NCBI RefSeq assembly: GCF_030159855.1
Contig: NZ_BSNG01000001.1
Location: forward strand, 1 to 64,000
Length of the DNA: 64,000 bases
Direction: 5' to 3'
Origin: Devosia yakushimensis
GTDB taxonomy: Bacteria; Pseudomonadota; Alphaproteobacteria; Rhizobiales; Devosiaceae
Part shown: piece after piece, positions 38,007-47,798 of the stretch
Numbering within the stretch: the stretch's first letter is position 1
Layout: every line of letters starts with the position of its first letter
The notes under the pieces: model-generated
Seen by the model: only the letters and a program-made list of their open reading frames with translations
Database searches by the model: none
Told to the model about the DNA's origin: nothing
Position numbers and translations under genes: made by a program

Positions 38007-39032
38007 TTGATAACGCTCCGAAATCTCTCGAAGTCCTTTGCGCAAGGCGCCGGGCCTATTGTGGCGGTCGATGCCGTGGACCTCGATATCGAGCGTGGGC
38101 AGATCTATGGGATCATCGGCTATAGCGGGGCGGGCAAGAGCACGCTGATCCGCCTGCTCAACGGACTGGAACAGCCCGATAGCGGCTCGGTCGTGGTGGG
38201 CGATCTCGATCTGGCCAAGGCCAGTTCGCGCCAATTGCGTCAGGCGCGGCTCAAGATCGGCATGATCTTCCAGCACTTCAATCTGCTCTGGTCGCGCACC
38301 GTCGCCCAGAATATCGCCTTTGCGCTCGAAATCGCCGGGGCGGACAAGGCCCAGATTGCCGCGCGCGTGGCCGAGCTGATCCAGCTTGTGGGGCTGGAGG
38401 GTCGCGAAGACGCCTATCCCGCCCAGCTCAGCGGCGGCCAGAAGCAGCGCGTGGGCATAGCACGGGCCCTTGCCAACCGGCCCGATGTCTTGCTCTGCGA
38501 CGAGGCGACTTCGGCGCTCGATCCCGAAACCACCGATGCCATTCTCGATCTCCTGCTCGATATCAATCGCAGCTTCGGGCTGACCATCGTGCTCATCACC
38601 CATGAAATGCATGTGGTGCGCCGCATCTGCGACAGTGTTGCCGTGATGGAAGAGGGGCGGATTGTCGAAACCGGCAAGGTGCTCGATGTCTTCACTCATC
38701 CGCGCCAGAAGGTGACGCAGCGCTTCGTGCGCCAGGTTTCCGAAGCCGATGTCAGCCAAAGCGCTTTCGATCCCGATCTGGCCGAGATCGGCCAGGGCGC
38801 GCTGGTCAAGCTGGTTTATGTCGGGCCGCAGGCGCGCCAGCCGGCCCTGGCCGATGCCATCCGCCAGTTCGATCTGCCCATCAATATCCTCCATGGCCGG
38901 CTGACGCGCACGCGCGATGCGGCCATTGGCGAACTTTACGTGCATGTTCCGGCCAGCGGCGAGCCCCTGGCCGGGGTCCTGGCCTATCTGGCCGAGCGCG
39001 ACATCGCCTCCGAAATCCTGCGGCAGGGGTGA
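38007..39032 (+). CDS. metN: Methionine ABC transporter ATP-binding protein MetN
   Basis: 341 residues from TTG 38007. MITLRNLSKSF is the standard MetN opening. Walker A GYSGAGKST, signature LSGGQKQRVGIARAL, Walker B VLLCDEATSALDPET, then the C-terminal NIL regulatory domain (about 260-340) that binds methionine and inhibits transport. No in-frame ATG is available near the start and the ribosome site is weak. Confidence 0.93.
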   Translation: MITLRNLSKSFAQGAGPIVAVDAVDLDIERGQIYGIIGYSGAGKSTLIRLLNGLEQPDSGSVVVGDLDLAKASSRQLRQARLKIGMIFQHFNLLWSRTVAQNIAFALEIAGADKAQIAARVAELIQLVGLEGREDAYPAQLSGGQKQRVGIARALANRPDVLLCDEATSALDPETTDAILDLLLDINRSFGLTIVLITHEMHVVRRICDSVAVMEEGRIVETGKVLDVFTHPRQKVTQRFVRQVSEADVSQSAFDPDLAEIGQGALVKLVYVGPQARQPALADAIRQFDLPINILHGRLTRTRDAAIGELYVHVPASGEPLAGVLAYLAERDIASEILRQG

Positions 39033-39706
39033 TGTCTATGCTCGAAAGCCTTTTCCCCTATGTCAAACTCGACCAATTGCTGCGGGCGACCTACGAGACG
39101 CTCTATATGACGGCCATTGCCGGTGCGGCGACGTTCGTGCTGGGCCTGGCTCTGGGTGCGGTGTTGTTCCTCACCGGGCCGGGACAATTGCTGGCCAATC
39201 GCGCTGTCTATGGTGCGCTTTCGCTGCTCAGCAATGTCTTCCGCTCCATTCCCTTCATCATCCTCATCGTGCTGCTCATTCCCTTCACCAAGCTGGTGGT
39301 GGGGCGCATTCTGGGGGTCAATGCCGCACTGCCGGCGCTGATTATCGGGGCAGCGCCCTTCTATGCGCGACTGGTCGAGATCGCCTTTCGCGAGGTCAGC
39401 AAGGGCGTCATCGAAGCTACCCGTTCCATGGGCGGGGGCATCGGCACCATCGTCTTCAAGGTGCTCATCCCCGAAGCCGCGCCCGCCCTGGCCTCTGGGC
39501 TCACGGTGACGCTGATTTCTCTCGTCGGTTTCACCGCCATGGCCGGCGTCATCGGGGCAGGGGGCCTGGGCAATCTCGCCTATCTTGAAGGCTTCCAGCG
39601 CAATCATGGCGACGTCACGCTCGTCGCCACGGTCACAGTTCTCATCATCGTGTTCGCCATTCAGTTCGTGGGCGATCAGGTGACGCGAAAGCTCGACAAA
39701 CGTTAG
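39032..39706 (+). CDS. metI: Methionine ABC transporter permease MetI
   Basis: 224 residues with five membrane helices. The coupling loop AFREVSKGVIEATRSMGGG is near residue 120 and GFTAMAGVIGAGGLGNLAYLEG is diagnostic of MetI. ATG 39032 overlaps the metN stop by one base (TGATG); GTG 39029 and ATG 39038 are alternatives. Confidence 0.93.
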   Translation: MSMLESLFPYVKLDQLLRATYETLYMTAIAGAATFVLGLALGAVLFLTGPGQLLANRAVYGALSLLSNVFRSIPFIILIVLLIPFTKLVVGRILGVNAALPALIIGAAPFYARLVEIAFREVSKGVIEATRSMGGGIGTIVFKVLIPEAAPALASGLTVTLISLVGFTAMAGVIGAGGLGNLAYLEGFQRNHGDVTLVATVTVLIIVFAIQFVGDQVTRKLDKR

Positions 39707-39725
39707 TTCAACCAAGGATTTCTCC

Positions 39726-40541
39726 ATGATCAAGACTCTCCTGACGAGCGCCCTGTTTGGCGCCGTGGCGCTGGCGACCCCGGCCCTGGCCCAGACCAAG
39801 CTGGTGGTCGGCGCCTCCTATGTGCCGCATGCCGAAATTCTCGAACAGGCCAAGCCCATCCTGGCGGAAGCAGGGATCGAGCTCGAGATCGTGCCGTTCC
39901 AGGACTATATCCTGCCCAATACGGCGCTGGCCGCTGGCGAAATCGACGCCAATTACTTCCAGCACGTGCCCTATCTCAATTCCGTGCTGGCCGATCACAA
40001 GGACGATCCGACCTATGATTTCGTCAATGCCGGCGGCATCCATATCGAGCCGATCGGCATCTATTCCAAGCGCGTGGAGAGCCTGGCCGATCTGCCGGAA
40101 AATGGTCAGGTCATCCTGCGCGATGCCGTGGCCGAGGAAGGGCGCATCCTCACCATTTTCCAGCGTGAAGGGGTGATCAAGCTTAAGGACGGTGTCGATG
40201 CACTGTCAGCGCGGATTTCCGACATTGTCGAAAACCCCAAGAATCTTGAATTCCTGCCCAATATCGAGGGTCCGCTGCTGCCGCAGGTCTATGCCAATGA
40301 CGAGGCCGATGCAGTGGTGATCAATGCCAATTATGCGCTCGATGCCGGGCTCGATCCGGTCAACGACCCGGTGGCAGTCGAGAGCGGGGAGAACAACCCC
40401 TATGCCAATATCATCACCGTGCGCCGGGGTGACGAGACCCGGCCGGAGATCGTCAAGCTGGTGGAAGTGCTGCATTCCAAGCCGATCCAGGACTTCATCA
40501 CCGAAAAGTACAAGGGCGCTGTCCTGCCCGTCAGCCAGTAG
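39726..40541 (+). CDS. metQ: Methionine ABC transporter substrate-binding protein MetQ
   Basis: 271 residues of the NlpA/MetQ family. The Sec signal peptide ends at PALAQ without a lipobox Cys, so it is a soluble periplasmic form. The core has PHAEILEQAKPILAEAGIEL, VPFQDYILPNTALAAGEIDANYFQHVPYL and the C-terminal KPIQDFITEKYKGAVLPV. AAGGA precedes ATG 39726. Ligand specificity within the family (L-Met, D-Met, others) cannot be told. Confidence 0.93.
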   Translation: MIKTLLTSALFGAVALATPALAQTKLVVGASYVPHAEILEQAKPILAEAGIELEIVPFQDYILPNTALAAGEIDANYFQHVPYLNSVLADHKDDPTYDFVNAGGIHIEPIGIYSKRVESLADLPENGQVILRDAVAEEGRILTIFQREGVIKLKDGVDALSARISDIVENPKNLEFLPNIEGPLLPQVYANDEADAVVINANYALDAGLDPVNDPVAVESGENNPYANIITVRRGDETRPEIVKLVEVLHSKPIQDFITEKYKGAVLPVSQ

Positions 40542-40552
40542 TTTCGATGTTG

Positions 40553-40582
40553 ATCCGCCCGGTCTCGTACCGGGCGGATTTT
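40553..40582 (+). terminator. Rho-independent terminator of metNIQ
   Basis: The 11-bp arms ATCCGCCCGGT and ACCGGGCGGAT flank the loop CTCGT and are followed by TTT. It also separates the convergent peptidase gene. Confidence 0.85.
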
Positions 40583-40604
40583 CCGCATTTGCCGGGTTCC
40601 GAAC

Positions 40605-41906
40605 CTAGGCCAACGGCCCGCCGCGCTCTTCCGTCATCTTCACCAGCCGTTTGAAGACATTGCCGCTTTGGCGGATGCCGTCATGCTCGAATTCATTGGT
40701 CACCCAATGGTCGAGATTGCCGACCAGGGCGGCCGTTTCGAGCGACAGCCCGGCATCCACATACATGTCGTCGTGATAGATGATGGCCGAGACCGGGATC
40801 GCATTGGCCGCCAGCCGTTCTCGATCGTAGAGCAGGCTGTGATCACTGCGCCGGGCCAGGGCCTCCGTCCCGGCTCGGAAGGGCCGCAGCGAACGGATGT
40901 CCTCGAACATCCAGGGAAACATCATCTCGCCGGTGAACAGCAGGGGGCGGCCGGTTTCGGCAAATTGGGGCAGCTCCTCACGCACTTTCTGGGCTGCCCA
41001 GGCGGTGGCACCCGGTCCGTGCCCATAGATGCTTTCCTGCAGCACGGCAAAGAGCGGATTGCCGTCATAGCTGGTCGAGCGCATCGCCTCGGCCAGGAAG
41101 TGGTCGGAGAGACGGTCGCGCTCGGGCGTGGCGAAGGCATCGTCGACCAGCCAGTGAATGTTCTCGAAGCCCGGCGCCATGCCGAAATCGATGCCGATGC
41201 TCTGGAGCCGCCGCACGGTGAGGCGGTCGCCATCGGGCAGGCGGACATCATTATTGGCAATGAAATCGGCCAGGGCGCCGATCGTTGCGCGATCGTCGGG
41301 ATAGCGCTTGTAATAGCGAGCCGTCTTGGCTTCCACGCGAGGATAGGTGCGCCGATAGACCTCTTCGGCGGACGGAGTGAGGCTGGCCAGCCCCCCAGCC
41401 ACATAGCAGGCAGAAAGGCCCTCGGGCGCCTGGCTCAGATATGTCAGCGTGAGGAAGCCGCCATAGCTCTGGCCCAGCGATTGCCATTTGGCTCCGCCGA
41501 ACACGGTTTTCCGCAAATGCTCGAAATCGGCCACGATGGAATCGGCGCGGAAATGGGCGAGGTAGTCGCCGGCCGCTTCGCCATTGGTAAAGCGCTGCAT
41601 GGTTGCGCCATCGACCCGCATACTGCGGCCGGTGCCGCGCTGATCGGGCAGGATGACCCGGTGGGTCTTGAGCGCTTCGGCCAACCAGGATGGCCCGCCG
41701 CCGGCCGGGCGGGGCGACTTGCCGCCGGGCCCGCCCTGCAGGAAGACCAGCAGCGGCAGAGCGGCATCCTTCTTGGTCGGGTCGACCACTTCGCGGGCGA
41801 AGAGCTTGATCGTGGGGCCATCGGGACTGGCGAACCAGTCGAGTGGCACGTCGATCAGGTGATCGCGAATATGCATGCCAGGGATGGTGTATTGCGAGAC
41901 GATCAT
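40605..41906 (-). CDS. Prolyl aminopeptidase-like alpha/beta hydrolase (family S33)
   Basis: 433 residues, no signal peptide. The oxyanion motif LQGGPGG is at 56-62, DQRGTGRS at 88-95 (a proline-iminopeptidase hallmark), the nucleophile Ser147 in GQSYGG, and late Asp and His candidates in YHDDMYVDAG and EFEHDGIRQSGN. Such enzymes remove N-terminal proline or hydroxyproline from peptides in the cytoplasm. It is the last gene of the peptide-type importer operon, 9 bp behind the permease gene, which ties it to imported proline-containing peptides. Confidence 0.88.
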   Translation of the reverse strand: MIVSQYTIPGMHIRDHLIDVPLDWFASPDGPTIKLFAREVVDPTKKDAALPLLVFLQGGPGGKSPRPAGGGPSWLAEALKTHRVILPDQRGTGRSMRVDGATMQRFTNGEAAGDYLAHFRADSIVADFEHLRKTVFGGAKWQSLGQSYGGFLTLTYLSQAPEGLSACYVAGGLASLTPSAEEVYRRTYPRVEAKTARYYKRYPDDRATIGALADFIANNDVRLPDGDRLTVRRLQSIGIDFGMAPGFENIHWLVDDAFATPERDRLSDHFLAEAMRSTSYDGNPLFAVLQESIYGHGPGATAWAAQKVREELPQFAETGRPLLFTGEMMFPWMFEDIRSLRPFRAGTEALARRSDHSLLYDRERLAANAIPVSAIIYHDDMYVDAGLSLETAALVGNLDHWVTNEFEHDGIRQSGNVFKRLVKMTEERGGPLA

Positions 41907-41915
41907 GACGGCTTC

Positions 41916-42869
41916 CTAGCGAACGCGCGGGTCGAGCAGAGCATAGGTGATATCGACGATAATGTTGGAGATGACGATGAAAAAGCCACCCAGCAGCACC
42001 ACCCCGATAATGATGGGTCGGTCCTGATTATTGACCGCCTGCACCGCCAGCGCGCCGACGCCCTGCAGACCATAGACCTGTTCGATGACGATGGCGCCGC
42101 CCAGCAGCAGGGCGATATCGGCGCCGAGTTGCGTCACCAGCGGGGTGAGGGTGGCGCGCATGCCGTGTTTGAAAACCACGCGCCCTTCCGACAGGCCCTT
42201 GGCACGGGCGGTGCGGATATAGTCCTCGTTCATCACTTCGAGCATTTGTCCGCGGGTGAGGCGGGCATAGACGGCAGCGGTGGTCAGCGCCAGGGTGGCC
42301 CAGGGCAGGGCCAGGTGCCAGGCCCAGAGCGCCGGATTGGGCAGGAATGGCTTGAAGCCGCCGGCCGGGAACAGGGTGAACCCGGCCTGGCGCGGCAGGA
42401 AATAAAACACATAGAGCGAGACCATGCCGAGCACGAAGGTCGGAAAACTCAAGCCAACGAGGATGAAGGCCTGGCCCAGCCGGTCGCGCAGCCCGCCGGG
42501 ATGGCGGGCCGACATGATGCCGATGGGAATGCCGACGGCGAGCCAGACGATGACGCCGCCAATGACCAGCGAAATAGTGGCGGGCAGGCGATTGGCAATG
42601 AGCGTCGTGACCGGTTGCTGGTTGCGGTAGGAAAAGCCGAGATCGCCGGTGGCGGCGCGGCCGAGAAAGCTCAGATATTGCTCGTGGATGGGGCGATCGA
42701 GCCCCAGATTACTCCTGATCTGTACGAGCTGGGCTTCGGTGGCCTTGTCGCCGGCCACCATGCGGGCGGGATCGCCGGGCGCCACGAAGAAGAGGAAAAA
42801 GACGAAAGTGCTGAGCGCGAACAGGATCAGCGCGGCAAAACCAATGCGGCCGAGGAGGAACCGGATCAT
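41916..42869 (-). CDS. Peptide-type ABC transporter permease (DppB-like)
   Basis: 317 residues starting MIRFLLGRIGFAALILFALS, the typical first helix of DppB/OppB, with FVAPGDPARMVAGDKATEAQL in the first periplasmic loop and the C-terminal ITYALLDPRVR. ATG 42869 overlaps the stop of the upstream gene (ATGA), so the starts further upstream are less likely. Confidence 0.92.
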   Translation of the reverse strand: MIRFLLGRIGFAALILFALSTFVFFLFFVAPGDPARMVAGDKATEAQLVQIRSNLGLDRPIHEQYLSFLGRAATGDLGFSYRNQQPVTTLIANRLPATISLVIGGVIVWLAVGIPIGIMSARHPGGLRDRLGQAFILVGLSFPTFVLGMVSLYVFYFLPRQAGFTLFPAGGFKPFLPNPALWAWHLALPWATLALTTAAVYARLTRGQMLEVMNEDYIRTARAKGLSEGRVVFKHGMRATLTPLVTQLGADIALLLGGAIVIEQVYGLQGVGALAVQAVNNQDRPIIIGVVLLGGFFIVISNIIVDITYALLDPRVR

Positions 42870-43812
42870 GGCCTTTTCCCCCACCGCAGCAGGCTGCGCC
42901 TGATCACGGGCCGGGATTTGGGATCAAGCGCATCGCGCAGCCCATCGCCCAGAATATTGAACGACAGCGTGGTCAGCAGCAGCGCCAGACCGGGAATAAG
43001 CACCAGCCACCAGGCCACCAGATAAATCGAATTGGCGGCGGCATCGGCCAGCATGCCGCCCCAACTGGGCGCGGGCGGCACAATGCCCAGACCCAGGAAG
43101 GAGAGGGTGGCTTCAAAGACGATGGCGCTGGGGATCATCATGGTGGTGTAGACGATGATGGGCACGCTCAGATTGGGCAGGATATCGATCACCATGATGG
43201 AGAGTGGGCCGGCGCCGAGGGAGCGGCTGGCCTGGACGAATTCGCGGGCGCGCAGCGACATGACCTGGCTGCGCACCACGCGGCCCATCGTGGTCCAGCT
43301 GAAAAATACGATCACCCCGATGCTCAGCGACAGGCTGGGTCCAAACACCGAAACCAGCGCCAGGGCGCAGAGCAGGAAGGGCACGCTCATCACCAGATCC
43401 ATGGCGCGGCTCAGCACCATATCGATCCAGCCGCCGAAAAAGCCGGCCAGCACGCCGACCGTAACCCCGATCAGCGAGGCCGCCAGCGAGGCCAGCACCC
43501 CCACCAGCAGCGACACCCGAGCGCCATAGGCAAGGCGAACAAGGACATCGCGGCCCAACTGGTCGGTGCCCAGTACGAATTCGGCATTGGGCGCCACAGG
43601 CAGGCCCATGGTGGAGAGGCCCGTATCGCGGAATTGCTGGATCGGGGAATGGCCGGCCCAGGCCTCGATCAGCGGCGCGGCAGCGGCAAACAGCACCAGC
43701 ACAATGATGAACACCATGGCGGCAAGGCTGGCCTTGTCGCGCAGCAACCGCCGCAGGGTGAGCGAGAAGGAGCCGCGCTGGACCACGGCGGGGGCGGAAC
43801 TTGCCGGAATGC

Positions 43813-43816
<4 letters not shown>
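42866..43816 (-). CDS. Peptide-type ABC transporter permease (DppC-like)
   Basis: 316 residues with the N-terminal segment RLLRDKASLAAMVFIIVLVL, LGTDQLGRDVLVRLAYGARVSL, a coupling-loop region REFVQASRSLGAGPLSIMV and a C-terminal NILGDGLRDALDPKSRP, all characteristic of DppC/OppC. ATG 43816 overlaps the stop of the ATPase gene. Confidence 0.92.
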
Positions 43817-45663
<1,847 letters not shown>

Positions 45664-45700
45664 GGAGCGGCTCCGTGTTTTGAGCTGGCGCAAATGGGCG

Positions 45701-45872
45701 CGAGCCGCGATCCAATCCCTCCCCCTTGAGGGGAGGGCTAGGGTGGGGGTGCCGCGGCCTCCACGAACTCTATGCTCGTGGAAAATCCAGCACCCCCATC
45801 CTCAATCCCTCCCCTCAAGGGGGAGGGAGGTCAGCTTTTTCGCGTACGCGAAAAAGCTGGGATCGCGGCTCG
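45701..45872. repeat. Family C nested inverted repeat between SBP and ATPase genes
   Basis: The outer arms are CGAGCCGCGATCC (45701-45713) and its complement (45860-45872). Inside them, CCCTCCCCCTTGAGGGGAGGG (45718 onward) recurs in reverse at about 45807-45828, and GGGTGGGGGTGC pairs with GCACCCCCATC. Next to the right arm is the perfect 28-bp palindrome listed separately. It fills the 222-bp gap and no gene is seen in it. Confidence 0.8.
45832..45859. repeat. Perfect 28-bp palindrome behind the SBP gene
   Basis: CAGCTTTTTCGCGT is followed directly by its exact reverse complement, with no loop. It lies 26 bp behind the stop of the substrate-binding protein gene. As RNA the minus strand would form a hairpin; as DNA it could be a protein-binding or repeat-borne site. 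Confidence 0.85.
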
Positions 45873-45885
45873 CTATTCACTTAGT

Positions 45886-47637
45886 CTAGCGCTGGATCCA
45901 GACATTGGTCCAATCACCCTGCACACCCAGCGCATAGGGCTGGAAGTTCTGCACGGCGGCGCTGCGGTAAAGCACGACCTTGTTGGCCAGATACGGCACG
46001 ACCGGCGCGTCAGCCATGACCAGCTCGTCAACCTCAGACCACAGCTTGCCCACTTCCTCGGGCGTCGTGGCATTGATGGCCTGCTGGGCCAGTTCATTGG
46101 CCTTGGGATTGTTGTAGTCGGTGTAATTATAGGTCTGGTGCGTGCCGTTGAAGCTGAATTGCGGCTGGAATACCGAGCGGGCCGAGCCGCCGGCCCAGTC
46201 GGGCGTCCAGCCCACCGGAGCGATATCCCAGGTGCCTTCCTTGGTGTTGACCGGGTTGGTCATGAACTTGGAATAATAGTCCGCCGGGGCCACCGGGGTC
46301 AGCTCCAGCGTGATGCCGGCGGCTGCCATGCTGGCCTGGATGGTCTGGGCGATGGCCGGCTCGTTATTCTGGTTGCGGAACGGCATTTTGAGCGTGATGC
46401 CATCAGGATAGCCCGCTTCGGCCAGCAATTCCTTGGCCTTGGCCGGATCACCCTTGGCGTCGGGCGAGGGATAGAGATTGAAATCGTGATAGCCCAGCAC
46501 GCCCGGTCCGAAAATGCCGTTGACCGGCTGGCCGACCGTTGGGCCGCCCGATTGCTGCACGATGGCGGCCTTGTCGATGGCGTAGTTCAGCGCCTGGCGC
46601 ACCTTGAGGTCGCGCAGGGCGCCATTGTTGTTTTCCGACACCGTGTTGATGAAGAGGAATGCCGTGGCGCCCGACGAGACCGTCATCAGTTTTTCATCGC
46701 CCGTGGCTGTCAGCAATTGCAGGATGGCCGGCGGGATAGTGATGTCATAGGTCATGTCGCCATCGCCGGACTGCAATTGCTGCAGAACGGCATCTGGCTG
46801 CAGGCCGAACGTGATCTGGATGTCATCGACATAGGCCTTGCGCAGTGGATCGCTCTCAGCGGTCCAGGCCGGGTTGCGGACCAGTTGCAGGCTGCTATCG
46901 GGCGTGTAGTCGCCGGGGGTATAGGGACCGCTGGCGATGAAATTGCTGCGATAATCGGGGCCATCGGGCAGGTAGTCGAGCACTTCGACCGGAGCCGGCG
47001 CGGAGGTGGGCAGGCTCAGCATATAGATGAAGTCGCCAGCCTTCTGGGTGAGGTTGATGACGATGGTTTCGTCATCCGGCGTCTCGATGCCGGTAATGTC
47101 ATTGCCTTCGATATAAGCCTTCATCGCCTCGACAGTCGGCTCGACCTTGGAGAAACCCGAGCAGAAATCGGCCAGGCCCACGATCAGGTCCTGGTAATAG
47201 GTCAGCGCGGCCGAACCCAGCAGCGGATTGCACATGCGCTTGATACCGCGCTCGAAATCGGCCGAGGTGATTTGGCGCGCGCCCGAGGGGGCATTCCACT
47301 GCGCGCCCTGGCGCAGCTTGAACGTATAGGTCAACCCGTCATTGCTGGGCTGGGGCACTTCGGTGGCAAGGTCGCCCTCGGGCGTGATGCGGGCGGCCTC
47401 ATCGGTCGAAGCGGCATAGCTGATCAGCTGCCGGGTCACCGCGCGCAGGAAATTATTGCTGGTGACCAGCGCTGCGGACGTCGGATCGAAATGGTCGATA
47501 TCGGCGGTACCCAGAATGCGCAGCGTGCCGCCGGGCTGGCCATCCTGGGCCGCGGCGAGCTGTGGCAAGGCGATGATGCTGGTCGTGGCCATGAGGCCCG
47601 CCAGGGCCAATCGTGCAAATCCGGTCATGTGATGCAT
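45886..47637 (-). CDS. Peptide-type ABC transporter substrate-binding protein
   Basis: 583 residues, SBP family 5. Signal peptide MHHMTGFARLALAGLMATTS to LPQLAAAQ, then GGTLRILGTADIDHFDPTSA, the standard DppA/OppA opening, YTFKLRQGAQWNAPSG and RQALNYAIDKAAIVQQSGG. ATG 47637 has GGAGGGAG upstream. The gene heads the operon SBP, ATPase, DppC, DppB, prolyl aminopeptidase. Family 5 includes peptide, glycopeptide and oligosaccharide binders. Confidence 0.92.
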   Translation of the reverse strand: MHHMTGFARLALAGLMATTSIIALPQLAAAQDGQPGGTLRILGTADIDHFDPTSAALVTSNNFLRAVTRQLISYAASTDEAARITPEGDLATEVPQPSNDGLTYTFKLRQGAQWNAPSGARQITSADFERGIKRMCNPLLGSAALTYYQDLIVGLADFCSGFSKVEPTVEAMKAYIEGNDITGIETPDDETIVINLTQKAGDFIYMLSLPTSAPAPVEVLDYLPDGPDYRSNFIASGPYTPGDYTPDSSLQLVRNPAWTAESDPLRKAYVDDIQITFGLQPDAVLQQLQSGDGDMTYDITIPPAILQLLTATGDEKLMTVSSGATAFLFINTVSENNNGALRDLKVRQALNYAIDKAAIVQQSGGPTVGQPVNGIFGPGVLGYHDFNLYPSPDAKGDPAKAKELLAEAGYPDGITLKMPFRNQNNEPAIAQTIQASMAAAGITLELTPVAPADYYSKFMTNPVNTKEGTWDIAPVGWTPDWAGGSARSVFQPQFSFNGTHQTYNYTDYNNPKANELAQQAINATTPEEVGKLWSEVDELVMADAPVVPYLANKVVLYRSAAVQNFQPYALGVQGDWTNVWIQR

Positions 47638-47798
47638 GGTCTCCCTCCAAGCGTTTTTGTGCCGGGCCAGACCCCTCTGTCTCCGGCGGAAGCCAGAGGA
47701 CAACAGATGCGCCCGCCCGAGTCAACGAATTTGTCGACAAACTAAATACAGTGACTTAGAACATTGCCGCCATAAGGGGAAATGGGAGGAGGGCCACC
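47638..47798. promoter_or_regulatory. Divergent control region with TTTGTCGACAAA palindrome
   Basis: 161 bp between the importer operon and the Xaa-Pro aminopeptidase gene. The perfect 12-bp palindrome TTTGTCGACAAA (47730-47741) fits the T-x-GT-N-AC-x-A type of GntR/FCD operators. It is placed to act on both operons. No regulator gene is adjacent. Confidence 0.5.

Noticed and set aside
40668..43025. Plus-strand open frame of about 785 codons opposite the peptidase and permease genes
   Set aside because: It lies fully antisense to genes with clear motifs. Its translation is low in hydrophobic order and rich in Gln/His/Gly, as expected from the reverse complement of GC-rich coding DNA.
45772..47745. 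Plus-strand open frame of about 657 codons opposite the SBP gene
   Set aside because: Antisense to a complete binding protein with signal peptide; it begins in the repeat region and has no ribosome site.
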